Shown here: positions 15,636-22,475 of the stretch, piece by piece
How the letters are laid out: each line of letters opens with the position of its first letter
Position numbering within the stretch: position 1 is the stretch's first letter
NCBI GenBank assembly: GCA_016839635.1
Contig: JAEOTV010000122.1
Location: forward strand, 1 to 23,000
DNA length: 23,000 nucleotides
Origin: Promethearchaeota archaeon
GTDB taxonomy: Archaea; Asgardarchaeota; Lokiarchaeia; Sigynarchaeales; SOKP01
Direction: 5' to 3'
Notes under the pieces: model-generated
Seen by the model: only the letters and a program-made list of their open reading frames with translations
The model's database searches: none
What the model was told of the DNA's origin: nothing
Translations under genes and position numbers: made by a program

Positions 15636-15690
15636 TTTCAAAATAAGAAAATCCACTAGAAGGACAGTTCTTCCTATAAATATTACTCTA
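15636..15690 (-). pseudogene. Decayed fragment of the zinc-ribbon C-terminus found in the vWA-PHD-like gene
   Basis: Plus-strand 15647-15672 matches 16713-16738 at 24 of 26 bases. On the minus strand it reads RKNCPSSGFSYFEKN, against KKNCPSCGFSLF at the end of the protein encoded at 16703-17845. One zinc-binding Cys has become Ser (TGT to AGT). A stop codon lies just upstream in frame, and the original stop is lost. No longer homologous stretch is visible, so this is either a relic of a former paralogue or a short duplication. Confidence 0.35.
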
Positions 15691-15714
15691 TTTATTATTC
15701 TGAGGAAGTTTTAG

Positions 15715-15724
15715 AAAAAAAAAA
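15715..15724 (-). terminator. U-tract terminator after the 72-aa zinc-ribbon gene
   Basis: Ten A residues on the plus strand give a U10 tract in the minus-strand transcript, about 36-45 bases after the stop at 15760. Confidence 0.45.
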
Positions 15725-15759
15725 TTTAAAGTTTTAAAAAAATTGACAAATTAAAAGTT

Positions 15760-15978
15760 TTATTTTGTTTTATTGATTCCAAGGATCTTTCTGCAATGAG
15801 GGCAAAAATAGACTGTTGTCATAAATGCTACCGTTTTAAAACCAAGCGTTATAGTCTCCACCTTTTGAATTAGAGAATTCCCTCCTTTTAAAAATCCTTC
15901 AGCATCAATTTCTTGTTCGCAATATGGACAAATCGGTGATATATCACTATCAATTTCAAACAAACTTTTAATAGACAT
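15760..15978 (-). CDS. Small zinc-ribbon protein, 72 aa
   Basis: The frame is open upstream to 16047, but ATG 15978 is preferred. A TATA-like box lies 21-31 bp before it, and the extra N-terminal residues are hydrophobic and unlike the rest. The product MSIKSLFEIDSDISPICPYC begins with a short helix. It then forms a two-knuckle zinc ribbon: CPYC near residues 17-20 and CPHC near residues 60-63, with about 40 residues between, including GFLKGGNSLIQKVETITLGF. Such small ribbons often bind nucleic acid or protein partners; no specific function can be given. Divergent from the acetyltransferase at 16141, with 162 bp between starts. Confidence 0.75.
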   Translation of the reverse strand: MSIKSLFEIDSDISPICPYCEQEIDAEGFLKGGNSLIQKVETITLGFKTVAFMTTVYFCPHCRKILGINKTK

Positions 15979-15998
15979 GATAAGAAATTTGATGATAT

Positions 15999-16009
15999 GA
16001 TATTTTAAA
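15999..16009 (-). promoter_or_regulatory. Probable TATA box of the 72-aa zinc-ribbon gene
   Basis: The minus strand reads TTTAAAATATC, 21-31 bp before ATG 15978, with no ribosome binding site between. Confidence 0.4.
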
Positions 16010-16140
16010 AAATTGCTTATTAATAAGATCGAAATAGATCGAATCAAGATTTCTAGGATAATATCTTGTTTTATTCTTAAAATTTAAATACTGTCGTGTT
16101 TTTGTAATAAAAGTCTTAAAAAATAAGAGTATGAGAAATT

Positions 16141-16680
16141 ATGCTTGAAGGACCAAATATAAATTTACGGATTATAGAACAAGAAGATATTCCCCTTTAT
16201 CATGAATGGATTAATACACCTGAAATTATGGGCATGTATAATGCACATGCATTTAGACAAATCTCAAAAGATTGGATGAAGAATGTCTTTAGCAATTTAG
16301 GTGATGATCTTCAAATTTTCATAATTGAGAAAAAAGATACAACTAGAGTTGGATTAATATTATATTTTTTAGTAAAAGGAGGACCCGTTGAATTATTAGA
16401 AATTGGCAGTATAGTAATTCCATCTGAACGACAAAAAGGATTCGGTAAAGAAGCAGTCACCATTTTTGTGGATTATTTGTTTTTGACCAAAAAGATATCA
16501 CGTATTCAAGCGACTACAGATATTAGAAATATTGGATCTCAAAAGGTTCTTGAAAAAACTGGCTTCACTAAAGAAGGTGTTATACGAAATATGATATTTA
16601 ATCAAGGTGAATGGCAAGATTTCGCTCTCTATAGTATTCTAAGAAAGGATTGGAAAGAACCTAAAATCTTAAAATTTTAG
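16141..16680 (+). CDS. RimJ/RimL-type GNAT acetyltransferase (paralogue of 10995-11528)
   Basis: The 179-aa product MLEGPNINLRIIEQEDIPLY aligns end to end with the 177-aa protein at 10995. Shared blocks are IIEKKD-T, VxGGPxxLLExG, IPSE, RIQATTDxRNIxSQxVLEK and the shared C-terminal KILKF. The acetyl-CoA loop SERQKGFGKEAVTIF is closer to the R/Q-x-x-G-x-G/A consensus than that of the paralogue (ESNKGYCTEAAKI), suggesting this copy keeps standard cofactor binding. The acceptor is unknown. It is convergent with the vWA zinc-finger gene, with 22 bp between stops. No strong Shine-Dalgarno sequence precedes ATG 16141. Confidence 0.92.
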   Translation: MLEGPNINLRIIEQEDIPLYHEWINTPEIMGMYNAHAFRQISKDWMKNVFSNLGDDLQIFIIEKKDTTRVGLILYFLVKGGPVELLEIGSIVIPSERQKGFGKEAVTIFVDYLFLTKKISRIQATTDIRNIGSQKVLEKTGFTKEGVIRNMIFNQGEWQDFALYSILRKDWKEPKILKF

Positions 16681-16702
16681 AAACAAATAGAAAAATCAAA
16701 TT

Positions 16703-17845
16703 CTAAAATAATGAAAATCCACAAGAAGGACAATTCTTCTTGTCACCAACCATTATCTTACTACAATTGGGACATATAGTTACTGTAGCTTTTCTCCTTT
16801 TTTTTTTACTTTTACTTTTTGATTCTTGAGTTGCTAAACTATGTGAAGTGAAAACTGCCATGGGATCTTCAGTGTGAATAACCTTAGGTTCAGATTTAGC
16901 TTCTAATTCATGAAGATACTCCACTATATTCTTCTTTTTCATTTTGTTTAATTCGGTAATTGTAGGAATTTTTCCCATGTGGACATCTTTCACATATTCT
17001 TTCTCAAATTTTAAAATATTAAAGCAATTATGACATCTAAAAGCGTTAATAATACCTATACTAGATGTTTCTGCCCACTGTGCCCAACATACTTTATGTG
17101 CGATTGTATCACAAGAGGGACATTTTACTAATTGATGATCGTCTTTTTGGAAGCAAATTGAGCAAGTTCTAATATCATTAATAGGTATGGGGACATCTGC
17201 CAAATTAAGGTAAAATGGTTCATTATCAGGGAGTATCATCCTTAATCTTTGTTTTACAAATGAAGGCTCAGAGACATATTTTTTTTCAGAAAGTCCATTT
17301 AGAATAGAAGCTAACTCTTTTATGTTTTTTATCCCGTATAATTCTCCGCTAGATAAATTAGTTAATTTTAATAACTTTTGAGCTTGATCAGAATAGGGTG
17401 ATCCTATTAGAACGGTATCAATGAAAAAAGGCATATCTTTTACTTTCTTAATAAGTTCTTCCAGAGCCGGAAGATAAGCATCAGGGATTTCATAAGCACC
17501 ATCATCGAGTAAAATTATAAGACGGAATATCTTTTCTGATATTTTTTTATATACTTCAATAATGAATGTGATCGCTATAAATATCCCTCCTGCAATATTA
17601 GGAGTTGTTATATCCTTACTTAGTAATTTTAGCGTACTTAAAATATATTCTGGATCGAATGTGAAGTGATCTAAATAATTTGGACCGTCCTTCAAAAATA
17701 AAATAAGATTAAATCGATCAGATGGATCGATCGCTTGTTTATTCTTCATAAATTCCGCAATAGCGTCAGAAACATTTTTGAGTTTTGTAACTTCTGGCGT
17801 AAAACCATAAAAAATAAGACAATCTTCGCTTTTTTTAATTTCCAT
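16703..17845 (-). CDS. vWA-like domain protein with PHD/RING-variant-like zinc finger and C-terminal zinc ribbon
   Basis: The 380-aa product has three parts. Residues about 8-200 look like a von Willebrand A domain: DPSDRFNLILFLKDG, TPNIAGGIFIAITFI, FRLIILLDDGA and FFIDTVLIGSP follow the vWA strand order. However, the first MIDAS motif D-x-S-x-S is replaced by YGFTPE, so metal binding is probably lost. Residues 228-274 form an eight-ligand finger, C-x2-C-x10-C-x2-C-x4-H-x2-C-x17-C-x2-C, the C4HC3 order and spacing of PHD and RING-variant fingers. A basic linker (SKSKSKKKRRKA) leads to a zinc ribbon at Cys358, 361, 372 and 375. vWA plus zinc fingers recalls TFIIH subunits p44/p34 and some ubiquitin ligases, but neither identity is shown. 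The ATG at 17845 gives the full domain set. Confidence 0.85.
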   Translation of the reverse strand: MEIKKSEDCLIFYGFTPEVTKLKNVSDAIAEFMKNKQAIDPSDRFNLILFLKDGPNYLDHFTFDPEYILSTLKLLSKDITTPNIAGGIFIAITFIIEVYKKISEKIFRLIILLDDGAYEIPDAYLPALEELIKKVKDMPFFIDTVLIGSPYSDQAQKLLKLTNLSSGELYGIKNIKELASILNGLSEKKYVSEPSFVKQRLRMILPDNEPFYLNLADVPIPINDIRTCSICFQKDDHQLVKCPSCDTIAHKVCWAQWAETSSIGIINAFRCHNCFNILKFEKEYVKDVHMGKIPTITELNKMKKKNIVEYLHELEAKSEPKVIHTEDPMAVFTSHSLATQESKSKSKKKRRKATVTICPNCSKIMVGDKKNCPSCGFSLF

Positions 17846-18159
17846 GCTAGCACTTCAAAACTGCAGAATCTTTTTACATATGTTATTTAATATTAAATTC
17901 GTGTTAGAATTAATAAGTTTAAGGGATTAGCAAAATGCATTTAACTAGAAAATAATTTTCAATTTAAAACTATAAATTAAGCCATTTAAATTAAATGAAC
18001 TTTCAAATTCTTAGAATAAATTTTTTATAAAAATATACTTTCTACAATTTAAGTTAATTTAAAATATCGAAGGATATTATTAAACGTTTATACATCTACA
18101 AATATTTTACGCTAATGTAGGAAATCACTGCTTAAACTATTTAAAAATGAGGGAAAAAC
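17846..18159. other. Intergenic region between divergent genes, with Fwd operon leader
   Basis: About 310 bp, very A+T-rich, with no plausible gene. A TATA-like box, GTTTATACA near 18086-18094, would place a transcript start some 45 bases before the TTG at 18160, leaving room for the GAGGG ribosome binding site at 18149-18153. A 5-bp inverted repeat, CTACA/TGTAG, lies between about 18096 and 18120 and is too weak to call an operator. Confidence 0.45.
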
Positions 18160-18417
18160 TTGCAGATTTATCGATTAAAAATTAATAAGAACATCTGTAT
18201 TGGCTGTAATGACTGCGTTGTGAGTTGTCCACTCAACTTCCAGCAGTTAAAGGAAAAAGGCTATTTAACTAAAGAAAATGCGGTTGTCTTAGTCAAAAAT
18301 GGAATGGCTTATGATATATATGTTGAGGGTAGAGATGTAAATTGTGATGGATGTGGTGTTTGCCTAAGATATTGTCCTGTTGATGCGATTGAATTACATT
18401 TAGTTGAAATTAAATGA
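18160..18417 (+). CDS. 2[4Fe-4S] ferredoxin of the formylmethanofuran dehydrogenase operon (FwdG-like)
   Basis: The 85-aa product has two cluster motifs: C13-x2-C16-x2-C19-x3-C23-P (CIGCNDCVVSCP) and C62-x2-C65-x2-C68-x3-C72-P (CDGCGVCLRYCP). A 38-residue insert separates them. This matches the small polyferredoxin subunit that carries electrons to the formylmethanofuran dehydrogenase core. The start is TTG at 18160, backed by GAGGG 6 bases upstream; the nearby ATG at 18147 is out of frame. It is the first gene of a five-gene operon and ends 10 bp before the next start. FwdG identity rests on cluster number and position; a more general ferredoxin role is possible. Confidence 0.88.
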   Translation: MQIYRLKINKNICIGCNDCVVSCPLNFQQLKEKGYLTKENAVVLVKNGMAYDIYVEGRDVNCDGCGVCLRYCPVDAIELHLVEIK

Positions 18418-18427
18418 GGTAAAGAAC

Positions 18428-19150
18428 ATGTCATTTCCAAAAATAACAAGATCAATCAGTAAAGAAATTGAACATGTAAAAGTTCAATTCCTTAAAGAAA
18501 GTTTAGAGCTAATTTTAGATAGAACTAAGTGCGTTGGCTGCGGAACCTGTGCTAGAGTTTGCCCGAAGGATGCTATTTCGAGAGGTCCAGTTGCTGCAGC
18601 CCGTCGTTTCCCTAATTTAGAAGATATTATTCCAGAGATATATGATCCCAAGAAATGTGTTTTTTGTGGAACTTGTGTTGTAATGTGCCCATTTAGTGCA
18701 CTGACGCTCAAGAAAGATGGAGAATTGATTGAATTAAATGATATTCAAATTGTTAAAGAAAATGTAGTACCTAAAATTGAATTTGAAGCAAAAAAAATAA
18801 CTGATAATTTCGGAATAGAAAGAATCGCGAAAATTTATGCCGATGGTGAGGTTAGCATTATAGATAATGAATGTGCTGGAGGTTGTGACGCCTGCGCGGA
18901 TGTATGTCCAAGTGGTGCTATAACGATGCCAGAAAAATCAGATAAAGGATGGGAAACTGTCCCAAATGTGGTTGTTGATCCAGAGAAATGCATTTTCTGC
19001 GGTTCTTGTGATAATGCTTGCCCAACTGGAGCTGTAAAATTGAAAATAACAGGTATTAAGACTTCGGGAGAGTTCAGTAAGCTATTTTGGGAACCTCTTG
19101 TAGAACGATTAAAAACTTTAAGATGGAGTGAAACGAAGGAGGAGGGATAA
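18428..19150 (+). CDS. 4[4Fe-4S] polyferredoxin of the formylmethanofuran dehydrogenase operon (FwdF-like)
   Basis: ATG 18428 is chosen over the upstream TTG at 18404 because GAGGT ends 7 bases before it. The 240-aa product has four cluster motifs: Cys35/38/41/45, Cys77/80/83/87, Cys149/153/156/160 and Cys188/191/194/198. The third has the unusual spacing C-x3-C-x2-C-x3-C (CAGGCDACADVC); the others are standard. The motifs form two pairs separated by about 60 residues, as expected from duplication of a 2-cluster ferredoxin. Methanogen FwdF proteins usually carry about twice as many clusters, so this is a shorter version. It would wire electrons between soluble ferredoxin or another donor and the FwdBD core. 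The stop lies 1 bp before the FwdD start. Confidence 0.88.
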   Translation: MSFPKITRSISKEIEHVKVQFLKESLELILDRTKCVGCGTCARVCPKDAISRGPVAAARRFPNLEDIIPEIYDPKKCVFCGTCVVMCPFSALTLKKDGELIELNDIQIVKENVVPKIEFEAKKITDNFGIERIAKIYADGEVSIIDNECAGGCDACADVCPSGAITMPEKSDKGWETVPNVVVDPEKCIFCGSCDNACPTGAVKLKITGIKTSGEFSKLFWEPLVERLKTLRWSETKEEG

Positions 19151-19151
19151 A

Positions 19152-19547
19152 ATGAGTATTAATAATTTAATTTTAATAACTTGTCGTACAATTAATCAAG
19201 GTGTTGCACTTGAAGGTGGTAAAAATACAAAAGAAAATGTTAGAGCTGCAGGATTATGCGCATTTGATAAAGCAGATTTTAAAAAATTAGACTGTCTTGT
19301 TGGAACACCAGTTAAAGTTATAACTGATCATGGTGAAGTTGTTGTTTATTCCACAATTTCCGAAGAAGGCCCTCACCCAGGTATCATTTTTATACCAATG
19401 GGTCCATGGGCAAATCAAGTGGTGAATCCTGATTCTCAATCATGTGGCACCCCTACTTATAAAGGAATGAAAGCAAGAGTAGAGGCAGTGCCAAGTGGAA
19501 AAGTGTTTGATGCAGTAAATTTAATAAACTTATTGAGGGAAGCATAA
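19152..19547 (+). CDS. fwdD: Formylmethanofuran dehydrogenase subunit D (molybdopterin dinucleotide-binding)
   Basis: ATG 19152 is preferred over an open-frame extension to 19128, since GGAGGG (19141-19146) ends 5 bases before it and itself lies at the end of the polyferredoxin gene. The 131-aa product is a molybdopterin-dinucleotide-binding beta-barrel domain. It shows NQGVALEGGKNTKENVRAAG near the start and the FwdD signature FIPMGPWANQVVNPDSQSCG followed by PTYKGMKARVE. In the complex FwdD completes the tungsto/molybdopterin site together with FwdB; in most related oxidoreductases these two regions are one chain. FwdB begins 3 bp after the stop. High confidence in family and subunit. Confidence 0.93.
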   Translation: MSINNLILITCRTINQGVALEGGKNTKENVRAAGLCAFDKADFKKLDCLVGTPVKVITDHGEVVVYSTISEEGPHPGIIFIPMGPWANQVVNPDSQSCGTPTYKGMKARVEAVPSGKVFDAVNLINLLREA

Positions 19548-19549
19548 AT

Positions 19550-20878
19550 ATGGCCGCTAAAAATATTAAAACCGTTACGAATGTTATTTGCCCCTTCTGT
19601 GGGACTTTATGCGATGATCTTGAAGTAGACATTGATACAAAAGAACAAAAGGTTATAGAAGTACGTAATGGATGCCAAATAGGGACAAAGAAATATTTTG
19701 CTTCAAATCCAAGTGAACATAGATATGATAGACCCCTCATTAAGGATAATGGAGCCTATAAGGAAGTATCTTGGGATGAAGCGATTAATAAAGCGGCAGA
19801 AATTTTAATTAATACGAAAAGGCCTCTACTATATGGTTTTTCTAGTACTGAATGCGAGGCACAAGGTAAAGGTGTAGAATTAGCAGAGATACTAGGAGGA
19901 GTTTTAGATAACACCGCATCAGTATGTCATGGTCCTTCATTACTAGCAATTCAAGACGTAGGTGCTCCTACATCAACCTTAGGTGAATATAAAAACAGAG
20001 CGGACTTAGTAATATTTTGGGGGAGTAACCCTGTCCATGCACATCCTAGACACTTAGGAAGATATAGTGATTTTGTTCGCGGTTATTTTAGAAAGGATGG
20101 TACTCATGACAGACTTTTAGTTGTGGTTGACCCTAGAAATACTAATACAGCTCAATTAGCTGATATGCACATACAAATAAACCCTAACGAAGATTATGAA
20201 CTAATTAATGCTATTAGAGCAACATTAAGAGGCGTAGAATTAGATTATGATGAGATATCAGGTGTTCCAAAAAATAAAATAATAGAATTAGTAAATGCCA
20301 TGAAATCATGTAAATTTGGAGTGCTTTTTTTTGGCATGGGGCTTACTCAAACCCTTTCTCATCATAGAAATATTGATGCAGCTATTTGCCTCACACGTGA
20401 ATTAAATGATCATACAAAATTTTTATTAACTCCTATGAGAGGACATTATAATGTTGCTGGGGCAAATCAAGTATTTACATGGAATACTGGTTATTCTTAT
20501 TCAATAGATTTTTCTAAAGGATATCCCCGTTATAATCCAGGTGAATTTTCTGCGGTGGATGTTCTTCTAAGAGATGAAATTGATGCATCGCTAATTGTCG
20601 CTTCTGATCCAGCAAGTAATTTTCCAGCTGCTTCAGTAAGAAATATGTTCAAACATCCTCTAATCGCTATAGAACCTCATCACACTCCAACCTCCGTAAA
20701 CGCCGATATTATATTACCTCCTGCAATTGCAGGAATTGAGTGTGACGGTACAGCTTATCGTATGGATAGTGTACCTTTAAGATTACGAAAAGTCAAAGAA
20801 GCTCCAGGAGAATGTCTTACAGATAAAGTAATCTTAGAGAAATTACTAGATGCAATAAAGAAAAAAAAAGGTGAATAG
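19550..20878 (+). CDS. fwdB: Formylmethanofuran dehydrogenase subunit B (catalytic, W/Mo and [4Fe-4S])
   Basis: The 442-aa product is the catalytic chain that reduces CO2 to formate at a tungsten or molybdenum bis-pyranopterin site. The [4Fe-4S] ligands are Cys14, Cys17, Cys21 and Cys42 (CPFCGTLCDD, then NGCQIG). Cys126 in SVCHGPS matches the metal-binding Cys of methanogen FwdB, which is selenocysteine in some species; here it is a normal TGT codon. Other family blocks are FWGSNPVHAHPRHL, VVVDPRNTNTAQLAD, MRGHYNVAGANQVFTWNTGY and PPAIAGIECDGTAYRMD. These ligands argue for a redox-active enzyme rather than the inactive FhcB of methylotrophs. GAGGGA (19535-19540) precedes ATG 19550. FwdC overlaps the operon directly downstream. 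Confidence 0.96.
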   Translation: MAAKNIKTVTNVICPFCGTLCDDLEVDIDTKEQKVIEVRNGCQIGTKKYFASNPSEHRYDRPLIKDNGAYKEVSWDEAINKAAEILINTKRPLLYGFSSTECEAQGKGVELAEILGGVLDNTASVCHGPSLLAIQDVGAPTSTLGEYKNRADLVIFWGSNPVHAHPRHLGRYSDFVRGYFRKDGTHDRLLVVVDPRNTNTAQLADMHIQINPNEDYELINAIRATLRGVELDYDEISGVPKNKIIELVNAMKSCKFGVLFFGMGLTQTLSHHRNIDAAICLTRELNDHTKFLLTPMRGHYNVAGANQVFTWNTGYSYSIDFSKGYPRYNPGEFSAVDVLLRDEIDASLIVASDPASNFPAASVRNMFKHPLIAIEPHHTPTSVNADIILPPAIAGIECDGTAYRMDSVPLRLRKVKEAPGECLTDKVILEKLLDAIKKKKGE

Positions 20879-20882
20879 ACTC

Positions 20883-21734
20883 ATGGTAGAAATTAAATTA
20901 AAACTAAAGAAAAATCCTGAATTTCCATTAGAAGCTGAAACTATAACACCAGATAAATTTGCTGGAAAATCAGCAGCTGAGATAAGGAAACTAATAGTAT
21001 ATCATGGAAATGAAGAAAAGACAATTGGAGACTTTTTTGAGGTTTCTGGAAATGGAGGAGAAGTAAATGATACAAAAATTACAATTGATGGAGATCTCTC
21101 AGATATTAAAAGAATAGGTGAGAAAATGACTGGTGGTGAAATTATAATAAATGGTAATATTGGAATGCATGTGGGTAACAATATGTCTGGGGGAAAATTA
21201 TTAGTTAATGGGAATGCTGATGATTGGGCTGGTGCTATGTTAAATGGTGGTGAATTAGAAATTACTGGTGATGCAGGAAATTATGTTGGTGCTGCTTATA
21301 GAGGTTTTTGGAAAGGAATGCAAAATGGAATAATTAAAGTTAAAGGTAAGATAGGTAATGAAGCTTTAACATGGGTAACTGGTTCAAAACCAGCAAAAAG
21401 ATTTCCAACATTAATTTGTGGTGGTGCTGGTTCATTTTTAGGGATTCATGGTCATGGGGGGACAATAATTGTTGAGGGTGATTGCGATAGATGTATTGGA
21501 GCAGACCAAATACGAGGGACTATTGTTGTTAAAGGAAAAATTTCGAAAATACTTCCTTCCTATAAAAAACTTGGTGAAGTAAAAGAAATTGAACTAATGA
21601 ACGGAGAAATTATTAAAGGAAAATATGTTGAATATAGCGGAGATCACTCTGTTGAGAAGAATCATTCTAAAATTGATAAAAAAACCGGGAAAATTTCAAA
21701 TAGTTCAAATGGCAGATTATTTGTTATGGCATAA
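20883..21734 (+). CDS. fwdC: Formylmethanofuran dehydrogenase subunit C
   Basis: ATG 20883 is preferred to the GTG at 20871: AGGTGA (20869-20874) lies 8 bases before the ATG, and the first conserved residues follow it. The product is 283 aa. FwdC folds as a right-handed beta-helix built from repeated G-x-x-x-G-x-x-x-x-G turns, visible here as MTGGEIIINGNIGMHVGNNM, MSGGKLLVNGNADDWAG, LNGGELEITGDAGNYVG and GGTIIVEGDCDRCIG. The same fold closes glutamate synthases. In the Fwd complex it helps hold FwdA and FwdB together along the tunnel that carries formate to the FwdA amidase site. FwdA is not present next to it here. The C-terminal about 60 residues are charged and less typical. Confidence 0.94.
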   Translation: MVEIKLKLKKNPEFPLEAETITPDKFAGKSAAEIRKLIVYHGNEEKTIGDFFEVSGNGGEVNDTKITIDGDLSDIKRIGEKMTGGEIIINGNIGMHVGNNMSGGKLLVNGNADDWAGAMLNGGELEITGDAGNYVGAAYRGFWKGMQNGIIKVKGKIGNEALTWVTGSKPAKRFPTLICGGAGSFLGIHGHGGTIIVEGDCDRCIGADQIRGTIVVKGKISKILPSYKKLGEVKEIELMNGEIIKGKYVEYSGDHSVEKNHSKIDKKTGKISNSSNGRLFVMA

Positions 21735-21756
21735 CTATCTTTTTTCTACCAATTAA

Positions 21757-21765
21757 TTTTTATAA
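21757..21765 (+). promoter_or_regulatory. Probable TATA box of the membrane zinc-ribbon gene
   Basis: TTTTATAAC lies 22-30 bp before ATG 21787, with no ribosome binding site between. The run TCTTTTTTCT just upstream (about 21747-21756) could end the Fwd transcript. Confidence 0.4.
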
Positions 21766-21786
21766 CTAACAATCTATTTTTATGAT

Positions 21787-22386
21787 ATGAGGAATAAATT
21801 AGGTGTAATTCTGTTAATTATTGGCGGAGCTTTAATGATTGCTAGTTCTACCATTGGTAGCATTGGAGTTTATGAATTTCTGCATCAATATGTTACAAAT
21901 TTGATTCCCACGGAATTAGATTGGCTTAAACCAATTCTAAATACAGGCATTATAATCTTAAGATGGATTGCTGATCTTGGGGGAGGAGCAGTAATTATAG
22001 GTGCTATTTTTGTTGCACTTGGACGATATCGGCTGGGAAAATGGTTGACTAGTATTGGATTAACGTTTGGGACATTAGCACTAATTATTTGGTTAATTTC
22101 AAATGTTAGCTCATGGTTAGGAGTTACAGTTCCATATCTCGCTACACTTGAAACCTTTTTTACTTATAATACAGGTATGCAATTTGCGGGAGTGACTATT
22201 GCTATAATCGGAAAGAACCTTGCGAAAAAGCCTAAAAAACCTAAAGAAGAAGAAATAGAGGAAGCAGAAGGCGAGGCAGAATCTCCTTTACCATTTCAAA
22301 ATATTTATTGTCCTGAATGCGGCGCTTCCCTACCATTTAACGCTGAGTTCTGTAGTGAATGTGGGCATACTATTGAAAGAACATAA
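21787..22386 (+). CDS. Membrane protein with C-terminal zinc ribbon, 199 aa
   Basis: The product has about four hydrophobic segments: residues about 5-27, 50-62, 66-82 and 90-108, with a possible fifth near 130-142. A highly charged linker follows (KKPKKPKEEEIEEAEGEAE), then a C-terminal zinc ribbon with CPEC and CSEC knuckles (YCPECGASLPFNAEFCSECG). This architecture of helices plus a cytoplasmic ribbon of the double zinc-ribbon type is very common among uncharacterised archaeal proteins. The ribbon may bind a protein or nucleic-acid partner at the membrane. ATG 21787 is supported by a TATA-like box; an ATG at 21782 is out of frame. It follows FwdC by 52 bp but probably has its own promoter. 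Confidence 0.82.
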   Translation: MRNKLGVILLIIGGALMIASSTIGSIGVYEFLHQYVTNLIPTELDWLKPILNTGIIILRWIADLGGGAVIIGAIFVALGRYRLGKWLTSIGLTFGTLALIIWLISNVSSWLGVTVPYLATLETFFTYNTGMQFAGVTIAIIGKNLAKKPKKPKEEEIEEAEGEAESPLPFQNIYCPECGASLPFNAEFCSECGHTIERT

Positions 22387-22397
22387 ATTCAACACTA

Positions 22398-22415
22398 TTT
22401 TTTCTTAATTTTTTT
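22398..22415 (+). terminator. T-tract terminator after the membrane zinc-ribbon gene
   Basis: Two T-runs (22398-22403 and 22409-22415) follow the stop at 22386, with no hairpin. This is the U-rich type used by archaeal RNA polymerase. Confidence 0.4.
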
Positions 22416-22444
22416 AAAACCTTAATAAATTCTAAAGAGAAATT

Positions 22445-22454
22445 GTTAAATATT
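22445..22454 (+). promoter_or_regulatory. Probable TATA box of the terminal acetyltransferase gene
   Basis: GTTAAATATT lies 22-31 bp before ATG 22476, and there is no Shine-Dalgarno sequence. Confidence 0.35.
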
Positions 22455-22475
22455 GATTTTTAATTCATAGAGTTT

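Larger units (their letters stand above)
15377..15759. other. Gene-free stretch holding the radical SAM operon promoter and a decayed zinc-ribbon fragment
   Basis: About 380 bp with no convincing gene on either strand. It contains the TATA-like box at 15394-15404, a 26-bp match to the 3' end of the vWA zinc-finger gene near 15647-15672, and an A10 tract at 15715-15724. A short plus-strand frame spanning 15284-15538 mostly overlaps the radical SAM gene and is not credible. Confidence 0.6.

Noticed and set aside
16703..17845. Direct assignment as a TFIIH p44 (Ssl1) homologue
   Set aside because: The vWA-plus-zinc-finger layout is suggestive, but the finger order (C4HC3) and the missing MIDAS motif do not match p44 clearly, and no other TFIIH-like gene is in the window.
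18096..18120. CTACA/TGTAG inverted repeat before the Fwd operon as an operator
   Set aside because: Five base pairs in A+T-rich DNA is within chance, and no second copy was found.
19550..20878. FhcB-type (non-redox) subunit of the methylotroph formyltransferase/hydrolase complex
   Set aside because: All four [4Fe-4S] cysteines and the metal-binding Cys126 are present, and ferredoxin genes are in the operon; FhcB lacks these.
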